DNA from: Dehalococcoidia bacterium
GTDB taxonomy: Bacteria > Chloroflexota > Dehalococcoidia > Lucifugimonadales > UBA3495
DNA: 64,000 nt
NCBI GenBank assembly: GCA_012959605.1
Contig: DUCU01000012.1
Location: 59,890-123,889 of the forward strand
Direction of reading: 5' to 3'
In this document: positions 49,574 to 59,342 of the stretch, piece after piece
Layout: the number at the start of each line of letters is the position of its first letter
Position numbering within the stretch: position 1 is the first letter of the stretch
The notes under the pieces: generated by a model
What the model was told of the DNA's origin: nothing
What the model saw: only the letters and a program-made list of their open reading frames with translations
The model's database searches: none
Position numbers and translations under genes: made by a program

Positions 49574-49651
49574 CTTGGGTCTGTTTACGGCCAAATTTGA
49601 AATAACGTAGCTCTGGGTAAATACCACAGCAAATAGGAATACGCACTAAAT

Positions 49652-50530
49652 ATGGAACTCTATCGCAGCTTTATCTTTGTGCCTGGCAACCGGGAAAACA
49701 TGCTGGAACGGGCTAAGTCGTTCAAGGCCGATGTGATAGTCGTAGATCTGGAAGACTCCGTTCACGCTGGGGGCAAAACCGATGCCAGAGAACTGGCCAA
49801 GAAATGGGTGCCGATCCTGCACCAGCAAGGACAACGGGTCATTGTGCGGGTGAACTCCCTGGATACCGGACTAACACGCACCGAGTTGGAAGCTCTGGTT
49901 TCCCCAGACCTATACGGCATCAGCCTGGGCAAGGTTGAGTCGACCTGGAACATGCGCGACCTTGACCGCATGCTGAAGGCCGTTGAACCATCTGCCGGAG
50001 TAGAAGTCGGTTCTACCAAAGTAGTGGCCTGGGCTGAGACCGCCAGCGCAATGGTCGATGCCAGAGACATTGCTAAATCTTCGTCACGGGTCATCGCATT
50101 GGCGTTCGGTGCCGAGGATTTCACCAACGACATGGGTATCGAACGGTCCGACACCGGGGAAGAGGTTCAAGTTCCCAGGTCATTGGTCCCAATAGCAGCC
50201 AGGGCAGCGAATGTGGCATCTTTGGATTCGCCATTTGTTCTATTCCAAGACCCGGGCGCTCTGCGGGCCGACGCCATGCGAGCGCGGCAGATGGGTTACA
50301 CCGGCAAGCATGCCATCCACCCTGGCCAGCTTGACATAATCAACGAAGTATTTAGTCCGTCTGCCGAAGAAGTTGCCTATGCTAGGAAGATCATGGAAGC
50401 CTGGGAAGAAGCCGAATCCGCAGGACGCGGCTCCTTGGCCCTGGACGGTCGCATGGTTGATGTGCCCGTGGTGAAACGAGCCCAGAATCTGTTGGCCCTC
50501 GCCGATGCCATCGAAGCCAAAGGCCGTTAG
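49652..50530 (+). CDS. HpcH/HpaI aldolase / citrate lyase beta-like CoA ester lyase
   Basis: MELYRSFIFVPGNRENMLERAKSFKADVIVVDLEDSV, GKHAIHPGQLDIINEVFSP. Confidence 0.92.
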   Translation: MELYRSFIFVPGNRENMLERAKSFKADVIVVDLEDSVHAGGKTDARELAKKWVPILHQQGQRVIVRVNSLDTGLTRTELEALVSPDLYGISLGKVESTWNMRDLDRMLKAVEPSAGVEVGSTKVVAWAETASAMVDARDIAKSSSRVIALAFGAEDFTNDMGIERSDTGEEVQVPRSLVPIAARAANVASLDSPFVLFQDPGALRADAMRARQMGYTGKHAIHPGQLDIINEVFSPSAEEVAYARKIMEAWEEAESAGRGSLALDGRMVDVPVVKRAQNLLALADAIEAKGR

Positions 50531-50543
50531 GCGCTAAACCGAA

Positions 50544-50930
50544 TTGAAAGAAGATTTTCAGAAAGCAGACCGCATCGTCCTGGAAGGCATGAGGTTCTAC
50601 GGGTTCCACGGCGTGAATCCTGAGGAGCGTGTTCAAGGTCAGGAATATCTGGTGGACCTGGCTGTGGAGATGGATCTGAGCGTTGCCGGCGGCTCGGACC
50701 GTTTGGAAGATACCGTAAGCTACGCCCACATCTACCGCGCCGTTAGGGACGTGATGGAAGGCGAACCTCGCAACCTGCTGGAGGCTGCCGCGCAGTCCAT
50801 CGTCGACCGGATCTTGTCGGATTTCCCTGTAGACTCAGTCTCCGTCAGAGTGAAAAAACCCCACCCGCCAATTCGTGGCTCCGTGATTGAAAATGCCACC
50901 GTTGAGATCACGCGCCGCCAGGAGAAATAG
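50544..50930 (+). CDS. folB: Dihydroneopterin aldolase
   Basis: DRIVLEGMRFYGFHGVNPEERVQGQEYLVDLAVEMDL. Confidence 0.93.
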   Translation: MKEDFQKADRIVLEGMRFYGFHGVNPEERVQGQEYLVDLAVEMDLSVAGGSDRLEDTVSYAHIYRAVRDVMEGEPRNLLEAAAQSIVDRILSDFPVDSVSVRVKKPHPPIRGSVIENATVEITRRQEK

Positions 50931-50948
50931 CATGCCAGGAGAGTTAGC

Positions 50949-51512
50949 ATGAAGGTCCACGACTATCACCAAGGCAACCGAGATCTGCAAGACAAGTTCG
51001 GGACTCGGCGGCTGGCTGACCGGATGGCCGAGCGGGCTGCTGAGACGCTGGGTGAGGGCGAGCGCTGGTTCATCGAAGAGGCAAATATGTTTTTTCTGGC
51101 TACCTGTGATAAACGCGGTATGCCGACCTGTTCTTACAAAGGTGGAGATGTTGGGTTTGTCCGAGTGGTAGACGAGCAAACGCTTGCGTTTCCCAACTAT
51201 GACGGCAATGGCAAATATCAGTCGATGGGAAACCTGCTTGAGAACCCGAATGTGGGCATGCTATTTATCGACTTTGCCGGGCAGCAGAGATTGCGAATTC
51301 AAGGCGTGGCGACAATTGATGAAAATGACCCATTGATGGCTGAATACCATGAGGCCCAGTTCATAGTGCGAGTGCGAATCACTGAGTCTTACCCGAACTG
51401 CCCGCGCTACATCCACAAACAAACATTGGTCGAAAAATCGGAGTACTTGCCTGAGATAGGCCGAGAAACACCTCAGCCGGCTTGGAAAAGCAGACCGGAA
51501 TATCAGGACTGA
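50949..51512 (+). CDS. Pyridoxamine 5'-phosphate oxidase family protein
   Basis: FFLATCDKRGMPTCSYKGGDVGFVRVVDEQTLAFPNYDGNG; ends in TGA. Confidence 0.88.
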   Translation: MKVHDYHQGNRDLQDKFGTRRLADRMAERAAETLGEGERWFIEEANMFFLATCDKRGMPTCSYKGGDVGFVRVVDEQTLAFPNYDGNGKYQSMGNLLENPNVGMLFIDFAGQQRLRIQGVATIDENDPLMAEYHEAQFIVRVRITESYPNCPRYIHKQTLVEKSEYLPEIGRETPQPAWKSRPEYQD

Positions 51513-51533
51513 TTTTTCGGTGGCAAGAATATG

Positions 51534-51566
51534 AAAAGCCCCTGAGTTTAACTCAGGGGCTTTTTT
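51534..51566 (+). terminator. Intrinsic terminator
   Basis: AAAAGCCCCTGAGTTTAACTCAGGGGCTTTTTT. Confidence 0.9.
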
Positions 51567-51586
51567 AACAACTAGGCGCCGAAAAT

Positions 51587-51946
51587 TTATTCGGCGGCGG
51601 TGATGGTGATGTGGGACATGTAGGAGTTGGCCGTTGCACCGTGCCAGTGGTTCTCTCCTTGCAGAACGTGGACCACGTCTCCCACGGTAATTTCTCGCTG
51701 GTGGCTCTCGTCAGCGACGATGCCCACTCCAGCAGTAACGACCAACATCTGGTCGCTCTTGTGGGTGTGCCAGCCGGTGGTGGCACCCTTCTCAAAGTTG
51801 ACGATGCTGCTGTTGAAAGTCTTGCTGGCGCCTTCGGGGAGCAGGTTCTGCCTGGTGCGCTTCACGTCTCCACCAGTCCAGCCCGGAATTGGTGTGGCGG
51901 TGGCGATTGGGACTACTTCAACCTCGGCGATTCTGATTACTCTCAT
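51587..51946 (-). CDS. Cupin domain protein
   Basis: MRVIRIAEVEVVPIATATPIPGWTGG...GATTGWHTHKSDQMLVVTAGVGIV. Confidence 0.87.
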   Translation of the reverse strand: MRVIRIAEVEVVPIATATPIPGWTGGDVKRTRQNLLPEGASKTFNSSIVNFEKGATTGWHTHKSDQMLVVTAGVGIVADESHQREITVGDVVHVLQGENHWHGATANSYMSHITITAAE

Positions 51947-52226
51947 AAAAACCCTCCTGTGTTTAACACGGAATTCAGACATAAAAGTCAGAGAGGATAA
52001 TACACCGCCAAGGGAACGCCGGATACCACACCTTGGTCGTTTGCTCAAAATCTGCTCGAATTGAAAATCAGGTTGGTGAGGAGCGCTGGCACATGAGAAC
52101 CGGCCTGTGGTCGCGCTGGTTGTTTGAGCGTGGGTAATGTGTTAATCTGAGAATCAATCAACTGGATGAAAATGAGATACCGTGCTGTCTGGCGTTGAGC
52201 CTAATCAGCAGTAAACGAGAACGACA

Positions 52227-52433
52227 ATGCGCTGTGAAATCTGTCTAAAAGCTGGAATGGCCGGCAACAATGTCAGCCACTCCAACCGCCACACCAAGAC
52301 CCGGTTTGAGGCCAACGTCCACAAACAGACGCTGATGCGCGAGGGTAAACCCGTCAAAGTAAAGATCTGTACTCGCTGCCTGCGCTCCCTGCACAAGTCT
52401 AAAAAGGTCCAAAAGGTCTTCGCTGCACTTTAG
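52227..52433 (+). CDS. rpmB: 50S ribosomal protein L28
   Basis: MRCEICLKAGMAGNNVSHSNRHTKTRFEANVHKQTL. Confidence 0.95.
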   Translation: MRCEICLKAGMAGNNVSHSNRHTKTRFEANVHKQTLMREGKPVKVKICTRCLRSLHKSKKVQKVFAAL

Positions 52434-52449
52434 GGAACCAATCCAACTG

Positions 52450-52501
52450 AAACACAAAAACACCCCGTCACGACTCAACGTGACGGGGTGTTTTTGTGTT
52501 T
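52450..52501. terminator. Bidirectional intrinsic terminator
   Basis: AAACACAAAAACACCCCGTCACG-actcaa-CGTGACGGGGTGTTTTTGTGTTT. Confidence 0.9.
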
Positions 52502-52526
52502 CCTGAAAGCTGACGGCTGTGGGCTA

Positions 52527-53204
52527 CTAACTGAATAAACATCCGCGCATGCCTTTCATGGCTTCAGGGATGGTCTCGTGGTCGTTGAAGATGGCAGACC
52601 CAGCCACCAGGATGGTCGCACCGGCCTTAACCGAGTCCTGGGCGGTCCAGTCTGCCTTGACCCCGCCATCGACCTCTATCTGGGCGCTGTGGTTGCCCTG
52701 TTCGATCATGGTTTTGAGTCTGCGAATCTTGTCCAGGCTCTGGGGAATGAATGATTGACCGGACGCGCCGGGGTTTACTGACATGATCATCACCATGTCC
52801 AGCATTGGCAAAACGTCTTCCACGGCGCTCAGAGAAGTGCCCGGGTTGATGGCCACACCTACCTGGTTGCCCTTGTCCTTGATGCGGGCGACGGTCCGGT
52901 GCAGGTGTCCACAGGCCTCTGCGTGGACCAGGATCTGGTCTGACTCCACCTTGGCGAAAGTGGACAGCAGGTTCTCCGGCTCCTGAATCATGAGGTGGAT
53001 GTTCAGAGGCACATCGGTATTGGCCCTGATGGCATCGATCACGACCTCACCGAACGATATGGCTGGCACAAATATACCGTCCATCACGTCCACGTGAATT
53101 AAATCAGCGCCCGCGTCGGTTACGGCACGTACCTGGCGGCCGAGATCGGCAAAATCTGCTGACAGCACCGATGGGGCGATGAGGATCCTGGCCTCAGAAA
53201 CCAT
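52527..53204 (-). CDS. rpe: Ribulose-phosphate 3-epimerase
   Basis: APSVLSADFADLGRQVRAVTDAGADLIHVDVMDGIFVPAISFG. Confidence 0.96.
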   Translation of the reverse strand: MVSEARILIAPSVLSADFADLGRQVRAVTDAGADLIHVDVMDGIFVPAISFGEVVIDAIRANTDVPLNIHLMIQEPENLLSTFAKVESDQILVHAEACGHLHRTVARIKDKGNQVGVAINPGTSLSAVEDVLPMLDMVMIMSVNPGASGQSFIPQSLDKIRRLKTMIEQGNHSAQIEVDGGVKADWTAQDSVKAGATILVAGSAIFNDHETIPEAMKGMRGCLFS

Positions 53205-54543
53205 GTCCAGCAGCCTCCAACATCTTTTTTGCTTCTAATAATGCGGCCGCCACGCGATTCGGGGCAGTTCCGCCAGGGTTATCCCGGGCGGCAGCAGACG
53301 ACTCAGCCGTAATGTCATAAACGTCATCTTGAAACAGGTCTGACAGCTTCTGGTACTCCGCCAGCTGCAGGTCCTGAAGGCTGACATTTTCGTCGTCGCA
53401 GTAGCGGGACAATTGTCGCATAATGCCGTGGGCCTCGCGGAATGGCATGCCTTTGCCCACCAGATAATCGGCCAGGTCCGTGGCCAGCATCTGACTTTCG
53501 CTGGCTAGGCTTGAGACCCGTTCCTCGTTTAGCTGCATACCAGGCAGCATGGCCTGGAAAACGTCCAGCGTGGTGGTGAGGGTGTCGGCGGCGTCAAAGA
53601 AGCCTTCCTTGTCCTCCTGCATGTCCCTGTTATAGGTCAATGGCAGGCCCTTCAGGGTAGTCAGCAGTCCAATCAGATCTCCATAGACTCGACCGGTCTT
53701 GCCCCTGGCCAACTCGGCAAAATCGGGGTTTATTTTCTGTGGCATGATGCTGCTGCCGGTGGTGAACTCTTCCGACAGACGGATAAAACCGAACTCGCCG
53801 CTGGACCAGAGGATCAACTCCTCAGACATGCGGGAGAAATGCATCATGCAGACCGATGCCGCAGCCAGGAATTCAACTACGAAATCCCGATCGGACACGG
53901 CGTCCATGCTATTGGCGCTGATGCGACTGAAGCCCAGCTCGGCGGCCAAGAACTCGCGGTCGGTCTGGTAGGGCACTCCGGCAAGGGCGCCGCTGCCCAA
54001 AGGCATGACGTCGGTGCGCTTGTGGCAGTCTTGAAAACGGCCAATGTCCCGCTGGAACATCTCAAAATAGGCGAGCATGTGGTGGGGGAAGAGCACCGGT
54101 TGGGCCCGTTGTAGGTGAGTGTAGCCGGGCATCACAACGCCCTGATGTTTCTCTGCCAGCCCTATCAATGCAGCCTGCACTCCCCGCAGGCCTTTTACCA
54201 AGTCCATGATGGTGCCCTTGGTGTAAAGCCGCAGGTCCACGGCCACTTGGTCGTTCCGAGACCGTGCTGTGTGCAGCCTGCCCGCCGCCGCGCCAATTAG
54301 TTGGTGCAGGCGACTTTCGATGTTCATGTGCAGGTCTTCCAGGGTCGGGTCCCAGGGGAATTTTTCGTCCCTGATCTCCTGCTCTATCGACGCCAGCCCC
54401 TCGGTAATCTGGGCGGCGTCTTCCTGGGAGATGATGCTCTGTTTGGCCAACATCTTGGCGTGGGCCTTTGACCCGGCAATGTCCTGCTGGTACAGGCGTC
54501 GGTCGTAATCGATGGAAACGGTGTATCTGCTGAAATCAGTCAT
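53194..54543 (-). CDS. argH: Argininosuccinate lyase
   Basis: HTARSRNDQVAVDLRLYTKG, TGSSIMPQKINPDFAELARGKTGRVYGDL. Confidence 0.96.
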   Translation of the reverse strand: MTDFSRYTVSIDYDRRLYQQDIAGSKAHAKMLAKQSIISQEDAAQITEGLASIEQEIRDEKFPWDPTLEDLHMNIESRLHQLIGAAAGRLHTARSRNDQVAVDLRLYTKGTIMDLVKGLRGVQAALIGLAEKHQGVVMPGYTHLQRAQPVLFPHHMLAYFEMFQRDIGRFQDCHKRTDVMPLGSGALAGVPYQTDREFLAAELGFSRISANSMDAVSDRDFVVEFLAAASVCMMHFSRMSEELILWSSGEFGFIRLSEEFTTGSSIMPQKINPDFAELARGKTGRVYGDLIGLLTTLKGLPLTYNRDMQEDKEGFFDAADTLTTTLDVFQAMLPGMQLNEERVSSLASESQMLATDLADYLVGKGMPFREAHGIMRQLSRYCDDENVSLQDLQLAEYQKLSDLFQDDVYDITAESSAAARDNPGGTAPNRVAAALLEAKKMLEAAGHGF

Positions 54544-54629
54544 GGTGCTAAGACTATAAACCCGCCAGTGCCCCGGCTCAAGGGAGAGCGCAGCAGATTG
54601 GCTGGATACTCAAACTCTGAAAACAAAAT

Positions 54630-54663
54630 AAACGCCCCGACTAGGACCGGTCGGGGCGCGTTT
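54630..54663. terminator. Terminator-like hairpin
   Basis: AACGCCCCGACTAGGACCGGTCGGGGCGCGTTT. Confidence 0.6.
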
Positions 54664-54695
54664 GTCAGCTCAGAATCTCCAAGTTGAGGGCTAGG

Positions 54696-55232
54696 CTAAT
54701 CGTCGCCGCCAACCGGGAGTTTCGCGCCTTGGAACGGTCCCTCTGAAGCTTCAAACGACTGGGAGAAGTCGAGAATCTCCTGGTCTGTCTGGGTGTCCAG
54801 GTCGATGGCCCGACTGAAACCTTGCTTCACTACAAAACCGGTTTTGTAGTAGACCTCGCCCACGTTGTTCTCCGGGTCGTGGAAGTAGATGCTGCAGGAG
54901 ATACCGTGGGTGACGGTACGCAGAATTTCAATCTTTTCTTCTTTGAACCGTCGATTTAGCTCACGCAGCGCCGCCATGTCTGGGACTATGTATGAAATCT
55001 GGCCAACGTTCTCAGTGGCCGGTCTTGCGCCTTCGGGATGGTCGGCGCCGCGGGCCTGGCCAAGAGCCAATTCATGGTGTTCGTTATCCGGGTCGGCGCT
55101 GAGGAAGCAGATACCCCGCTCTGGGTTCTCGTCGGTGACAGTCAGGCCCATCACCCGAGTGTAAAAGTCCCGCACCTTCATTAGGTCGTCACAAATGATG
55201 CCCACGTGTCCAAGGTTTGTTATCAGCGACAT
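54696..55232 (-). CDS. VOC family protein (extradiol dioxygenase-like)
   Basis: MSLITNLGHVGIICDDLMKVRDFYTRVMGLTVTDE. Confidence 0.9.
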   Translation of the reverse strand: MSLITNLGHVGIICDDLMKVRDFYTRVMGLTVTDENPERGICFLSADPDNEHHELALGQARGADHPEGARPATENVGQISYIVPDMAALRELNRRFKEEKIEILRTVTHGISCSIYFHDPENNVGEVYYKTGFVVKQGFSRAIDLDTQTDQEILDFSQSFEASEGPFQGAKLPVGGDD

Positions 55233-55338
55233 GTTAGTTCCTCCGTTTTCTGTAAGTCCCCTGCTGGCCAATATTGGCACCCCGATACTACCACGGCGGG
55301 GTGAGTGCTGTGCCTGAAGCTGCGATAAATCTCCTTAA

Positions 55339-56373
55339 TTATCCCATCCCAACCACACGCACCCTGTGATTGATGCCGTCTGCGATGTATAGGGTTCCGT
55401 CTCTGTCCACTCCGCAACCGTGGGGGCGCTCCAGACCGCATCCAATGGCGTTGCCGCCGTCACCGTCTCCGCCCTGATGCCCACCGGCGATGGTGGTCAC
55501 GATGCCAGTGGTAGTGTCGATAAACCTCACGGCGTTGTTCTCGGTGTCCACCACAATCAGGTTGTCCTGGTTGTCGCACCGCATGGCCTTGGGTGCGCCC
55601 CAAGTGGCAGTCAGGGCCGGCCCGCCGTCTCCGCTGTAGCCACGCTCCCCGGTGCCGGCGAAGGTGCTCATGATGCCGTTGGTGTCCACCTTGCGCACGC
55701 CGTTGCCTTCCCGCTCGGCGATGTAGACGTTGCCCTTGCTGTCCACACAAATCGCCCTAGGACCCGCGAGCGACGATTCTGGGGCCGGTTTACCGTCGCC
55801 TTCTCTCCGCAACTCACCGTCGCCGGCAAACGTTGTAATGATGCCGGTATTCAAGTCCAGACGCCTGATCCGTTGGTCTTGGATGTCGGCAATCAGCAGC
55901 CCGCCTTTGCCATCCAGAAAGCAGTCATTGGGCTCGCGCATCTGAGCTTGAGTTCCAGGGCCGCCGTCGCCGCTGTAGCCGGATTCCCCAGTGCCAGCTA
56001 CGGTGGTGATGATGCCGGTGGCGGCCTCGACCTTGCGAATGGCCGCGTTGAACCGGTCGACGATATAAATATCGCCGTTGGTATCCAGGGTCAGAGAGTA
56101 GAGATTGTCCATGGTTGCTTCCGTTGCCGGGCCTCCGTCTCCGGAATAGCCCGCCTTGCCGGTCCCGGCCACTGTAGTGATGAGCTGTGTGGTTTTGTCG
56201 ATGCGCTGGACGGTGTGATTGCGTCCGTCGCAGATGTAGAGATTGTCGTCAGCGTCAAAGGCACAGCCGTAGGATTCCCCGATCATGCACTCCAACGCCG
56301 GACCGCCGTCACCGGCGTAGCCTTCCTCGCCAGTGCCGACGATAGTCTGGATTTTGCCAATCTCAATCTGCAT
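55339..56373 (-). CDS. NHL-repeat beta-propeller protein
   Basis: Repeated GTG(E/K)xGYSGDGGPA...NLYIxDxxNxxVRxID modules. Confidence 0.9.
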   Translation of the reverse strand: MQIEIGKIQTIVGTGEEGYAGDGGPALECMIGESYGCAFDADDNLYICDGRNHTVQRIDKTTQLITTVAGTGKAGYSGDGGPATEATMDNLYSLTLDTNGDIYIVDRFNAAIRKVEAATGIITTVAGTGESGYSGDGGPGTQAQMREPNDCFLDGKGGLLIADIQDQRIRRLDLNTGIITTFAGDGELRREGDGKPAPESSLAGPRAICVDSKGNVYIAEREGNGVRKVDTNGIMSTFAGTGERGYSGDGGPALTATWGAPKAMRCDNQDNLIVVDTENNAVRFIDTTTGIVTTIAGGHQGGDGDGGNAIGCGLERPHGCGVDRDGTLYIADGINHRVRVVGMG

Positions 56374-56634
56374 GTCTTGTCACAAACTTTTTCGAAAATG
56401 GTGTCGTTGGAGGCAGAGCCCTGATGGACACAGAGCATGATTCCGATTCGACTCTAATTGCCGGTGGTGTTGTGGTCAATCATTTTCAAATTTGATTGCC
56501 AACGGCCCTAAAAAAATAAAAATAAAATACGGCTCGCCCTATGCTAAAATCTTCCAACATCAGAGCAACTCAGCGCCCTGAATCGTACTAGCGTCCAAAT
56601 TAGAGAAATTCACTGAGTTGTCAGAGGGAACAAA

Positions 56635-56997
56635 ATGGCCGGTTTGAACAACGAAAAATGCGAGGCCTGTCGGCGGGACTCACCCAGCGTCACTGATGAA
56701 GAGGTGACTCAGCTAAAACCAGAGGTACCAGACTGGGATTTGACCCATGAGAATGGGATTCCCAAGTTGGACCGGGTTTTTAAATTCAAAGATTTTAAAT
56801 TGGCTTTGGAGTTCACCAACGAATTGGGAGCTCTGGCTGAAGACCAAGGGCATCATCCCCGCATGATTACGGAATGGGGACGTGTTCAGGTTACCTGGTG
56901 GACTCACAAGATAAGAAACCTCCACCGGAATGACTTTGTCATGGCGGCAAAATCTGACCAGATCTTCTTAAACATAGACGACGTTAATCGGGACTAA
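56635..56997 (+). CDS. 4a-hydroxytetrahydrobiopterin dehydratase (pterin-4a-carbinolamine dehydratase)
   Basis: KDFKLALEFTNELGALAEDQGHHPRMITEWGRVQVTWWTHKI. Confidence 0.92.
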   Translation: MAGLNNEKCEACRRDSPSVTDEEVTQLKPEVPDWDLTHENGIPKLDRVFKFKDFKLALEFTNELGALAEDQGHHPRMITEWGRVQVTWWTHKIRNLHRNDFVMAAKSDQIFLNIDDVNRD

Positions 56998-56999
56998 TC

Positions 57000-58022
57000 A
57001 TGCATGTTACCTATCGGCTGACTACAAACGACCTGGCCTCGGTGCCCTCTGAGGCTGCCTGGGCGGAAGGCATGGGCTACGATTCCATGTCCAGTAACGA
57101 GACAGCCCATGATTCGTTTTTGCCGCTAGCTCTGGCTGCGACTTCAACCAACCGTACTATCCTTGAGACTCGGGTCGCCATCGCATTTCCCCGGTCTCCA
57201 ATGATTACGGCCTACCTTGGCCGAGACCTCCAAGACCTCTCCAAGGGCCGATTTCGTCTGGGATTGGGCACTCAGGTGAAGGGCCACATTATGCGCCGTT
57301 TCTCCACGGACTGGGAAGCGCCTGGGCCACGATTAAGGGATTACGTCAAATCGTTGAAGGCCATCTGGCACAGCTGGCAGACCGGAGAGAAACTGGAATA
57401 TTACGGTGATAGCTACAACTTTTCTCTGATGACCCCATTCTTTGATCCTGGTCCCAGCGAATACCCAGCGCCAGAGGTTTTCACCGCAGCGGTCAACGCC
57501 TATAACTGCCAGGTTGCCGGTGAGGTTTCAGATGGGTTGATGCTGCACAGCCTCACTTCGCCTGAATACGTGCGCCAAGTGGTGCGACCGGCATTGGAAA
57601 AGGGTGCGCAGAAGGCTGGCCGAGATTTCAGCGGGTTAAAAGTAACCGGCGGCGGTTTCATCATCACGGGGCCAAACCGCGCCAGCATCGTGGCCATGCA
57701 AGCGGAAGTGCGCCGAAGAATAGCCTTCTATGCTTCTACCAGGTCCTATTTCCCTGTTCTGGAGGCCCACGGCTTCCAGGAGATTGGCCAAGAACTGCAC
57801 GAGATGTCGCTGAAGGGTCTGTGGGCAGAAATGGGGGAGCTGGTCAGCGACGAAATGCTGGACGCCTTCTCTGTTTCTGGTGAGTACGACGAAATTGCCG
57901 ATAAGTTTGTGGAGCGTTACGGCGGTCTGCTGGATGAAGTCAGCTTCACTCTATATAGCGAGAAACCACCAGAAGAAGCGCAGTTGAAAAAAATGGTTCA
58001 CCGTCTCCAAGAGCTAGGATAA
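57000..58022 (+). CDS. F420-dependent LLM class oxidoreductase (TIGR03617-like)
   Basis: EGMGYDSMSSNETAHDSFLPLALAATSTNRTILETRVAIAFPRSPMITAYLGRDLQDLSKGRFRLGLGTQVKGH. Confidence 0.88.
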   Translation: MHVTYRLTTNDLASVPSEAAWAEGMGYDSMSSNETAHDSFLPLALAATSTNRTILETRVAIAFPRSPMITAYLGRDLQDLSKGRFRLGLGTQVKGHIMRRFSTDWEAPGPRLRDYVKSLKAIWHSWQTGEKLEYYGDSYNFSLMTPFFDPGPSEYPAPEVFTAAVNAYNCQVAGEVSDGLMLHSLTSPEYVRQVVRPALEKGAQKAGRDFSGLKVTGGGFIITGPNRASIVAMQAEVRRRIAFYASTRSYFPVLEAHGFQEIGQELHEMSLKGLWAEMGELVSDEMLDAFSVSGEYDEIADKFVERYGGLLDEVSFTLYSEKPPEEAQLKKMVHRLQELG

Positions 58023-58218
58023 ACGCCGCTTAGTTTACGGCGTACATCAACCCCGTCCAGTAAATAACAGGGCCCCTGGCCGCAAGGCTGGGGGTTTTTT
58101 GAGTCATGGAAACCTGACTTGGATCAGTATTACAAATTTCCGACGGTCTTGAGTTTTGGCGTGCCTCTGAAATTGAGACCAGAGACACCTGCTTGTTGAA
58201 AACCGGAATTAGCGCCTC

Positions 58219-58263
58219 CATCATTACTATGACCCTCTGAATCAAAGGGTCATAGTAATGATG
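58219..58263. repeat. 18-bp perfect inverted repeat with 9-nt loop
   Basis: CATCATTACTATGACCCT-ctgaatcaa-AGGGTCATAGTAATGATG. Confidence 0.95.
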
Positions 58264-58270
58264 CTGGGGT

Positions 58271-59011
58271 GTGCGGATGGTGGATTTGGCAGTGGCCCCA
58301 GGGCCATTTAAGCGTGGCAACGAGACCGCTCTGACCTATGACCTCAAGATGGCGGCCTGGGAGTGGCTTTACCGAGAGGCGGCCTGCCGGGTAATCGGGT
58401 TGGAGGTCAAACTGGAAGGGCCAGGCGGCCGTATCGTTGACCTTGCGGCGGTTGGGCCCCACAACACCTTCTACATCATTGAGGTCAAATCCAGCCGATC
58501 AGATTTCTCGAGAGACGACCACACCGCGGACGACTTTACTGAACTGCAAGGGCGTGAGGGCACGGTCGCCGGGCGTACGGGTCTGGCCAAAGAGACACTA
58601 CGTCAGGCCATGGACTTTGCCAAGGAGACTAACCCTGAGGCGTGGCGGGAGGTGCCCGCTTTCAAACAGGCCTTGGCCGATTACCGGCGCGTGTCCGGCA
58701 AGGAAGAGGCCTATCGAAATCGTATTGCCGCTTTCAGTATAAAATTTCACGACCCCACATTTATGCGCATCGCCGATTTCCACTATCTGATAGCTCCGAA
58801 GGGCGTGGTCACACGCAGCAGTCTGCCGCCACAGTGGGGACTGTTGGACGAGACTTCGGCGGTGGCGTTTCCTGCGGTCGACAAAGAGATTCGGAAGAAC
58901 ACTGGTATCGTCTCCAACTTCCTCCGAGCCATCGCTCGCGGTAACACGACTTCGATGATGCGTTCCCAGGGGATCTCTTTTACCAGGGGTGAAGGGCGTG
59001 GCATTCGATAG
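58271..59011 (+). CDS. MmcB-like DNA repair / PD-(D/E)XK-type nuclease family protein
   Basis: EAACRVIGLEVKLEGPGGRIVDLAAVGPHNTFYIIEVKSSRSDFSRDD. Confidence 0.75.
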   Translation: MRMVDLAVAPGPFKRGNETALTYDLKMAAWEWLYREAACRVIGLEVKLEGPGGRIVDLAAVGPHNTFYIIEVKSSRSDFSRDDHTADDFTELQGREGTVAGRTGLAKETLRQAMDFAKETNPEAWREVPAFKQALADYRRVSGKEEAYRNRIAAFSIKFHDPTFMRIADFHYLIAPKGVVTRSSLPPQWGLLDETSAVAFPAVDKEIRKNTGIVSNFLRAIARGNTTSMMRSQGISFTRGEGRGIR

Positions 59012-59259
59012 TTGTGCAGTAGAACCCAAACGACCGAATCTAGGCTATGTTACGGCAAGTCCCAAGTTCCGACCGTTCCGCTCTCACTAGCCACGTTCAG
59101 CGAGATATTGGCGACAATCGTTGAATCATCAACGGCGGTTGCGGTGTTCAAGAATACGTCTCTAACTGCAATCATTGCCGTTGGCCAGGTGTATTTATCA
59201 ACGGGGAAATTGGCGTCAAAACAAGCAGTAGCATCTGACTTCTCGTTTTAGCAGGTATT

Positions 59260-59296
59260 AAAAAGCGCCCCGGCGATTAGGCCGGGGCGCTTTTTT
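59260..59296. terminator. Intrinsic terminator
   Basis: AAAAAGCGCCCCGGCGATTAGGCCGGGGCGCTTTTTT. Confidence 0.9.
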
Positions 59297-59342
59297 GTCT
59301 GTTGCTAGTTTTCCGAGATTTTGGCTGAGGCGAGATTTGCTG

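Noticed and set aside
55420-56424. 334-aa plus-strand ORF
   Set aside because: Antisense shadow of the repetitive NHL protein.
59041-59246. Minus-strand open frame reading NEKSDATACFDANFPVDKYTWPTAMIAVRDVFLNTATAVDDSTIVANISLNVASESGTVGTCRNIA
   Set aside because: Looks somewhat coding-like but has no plausible upstream start and no recognised family; could be a gene relic but insufficient support.
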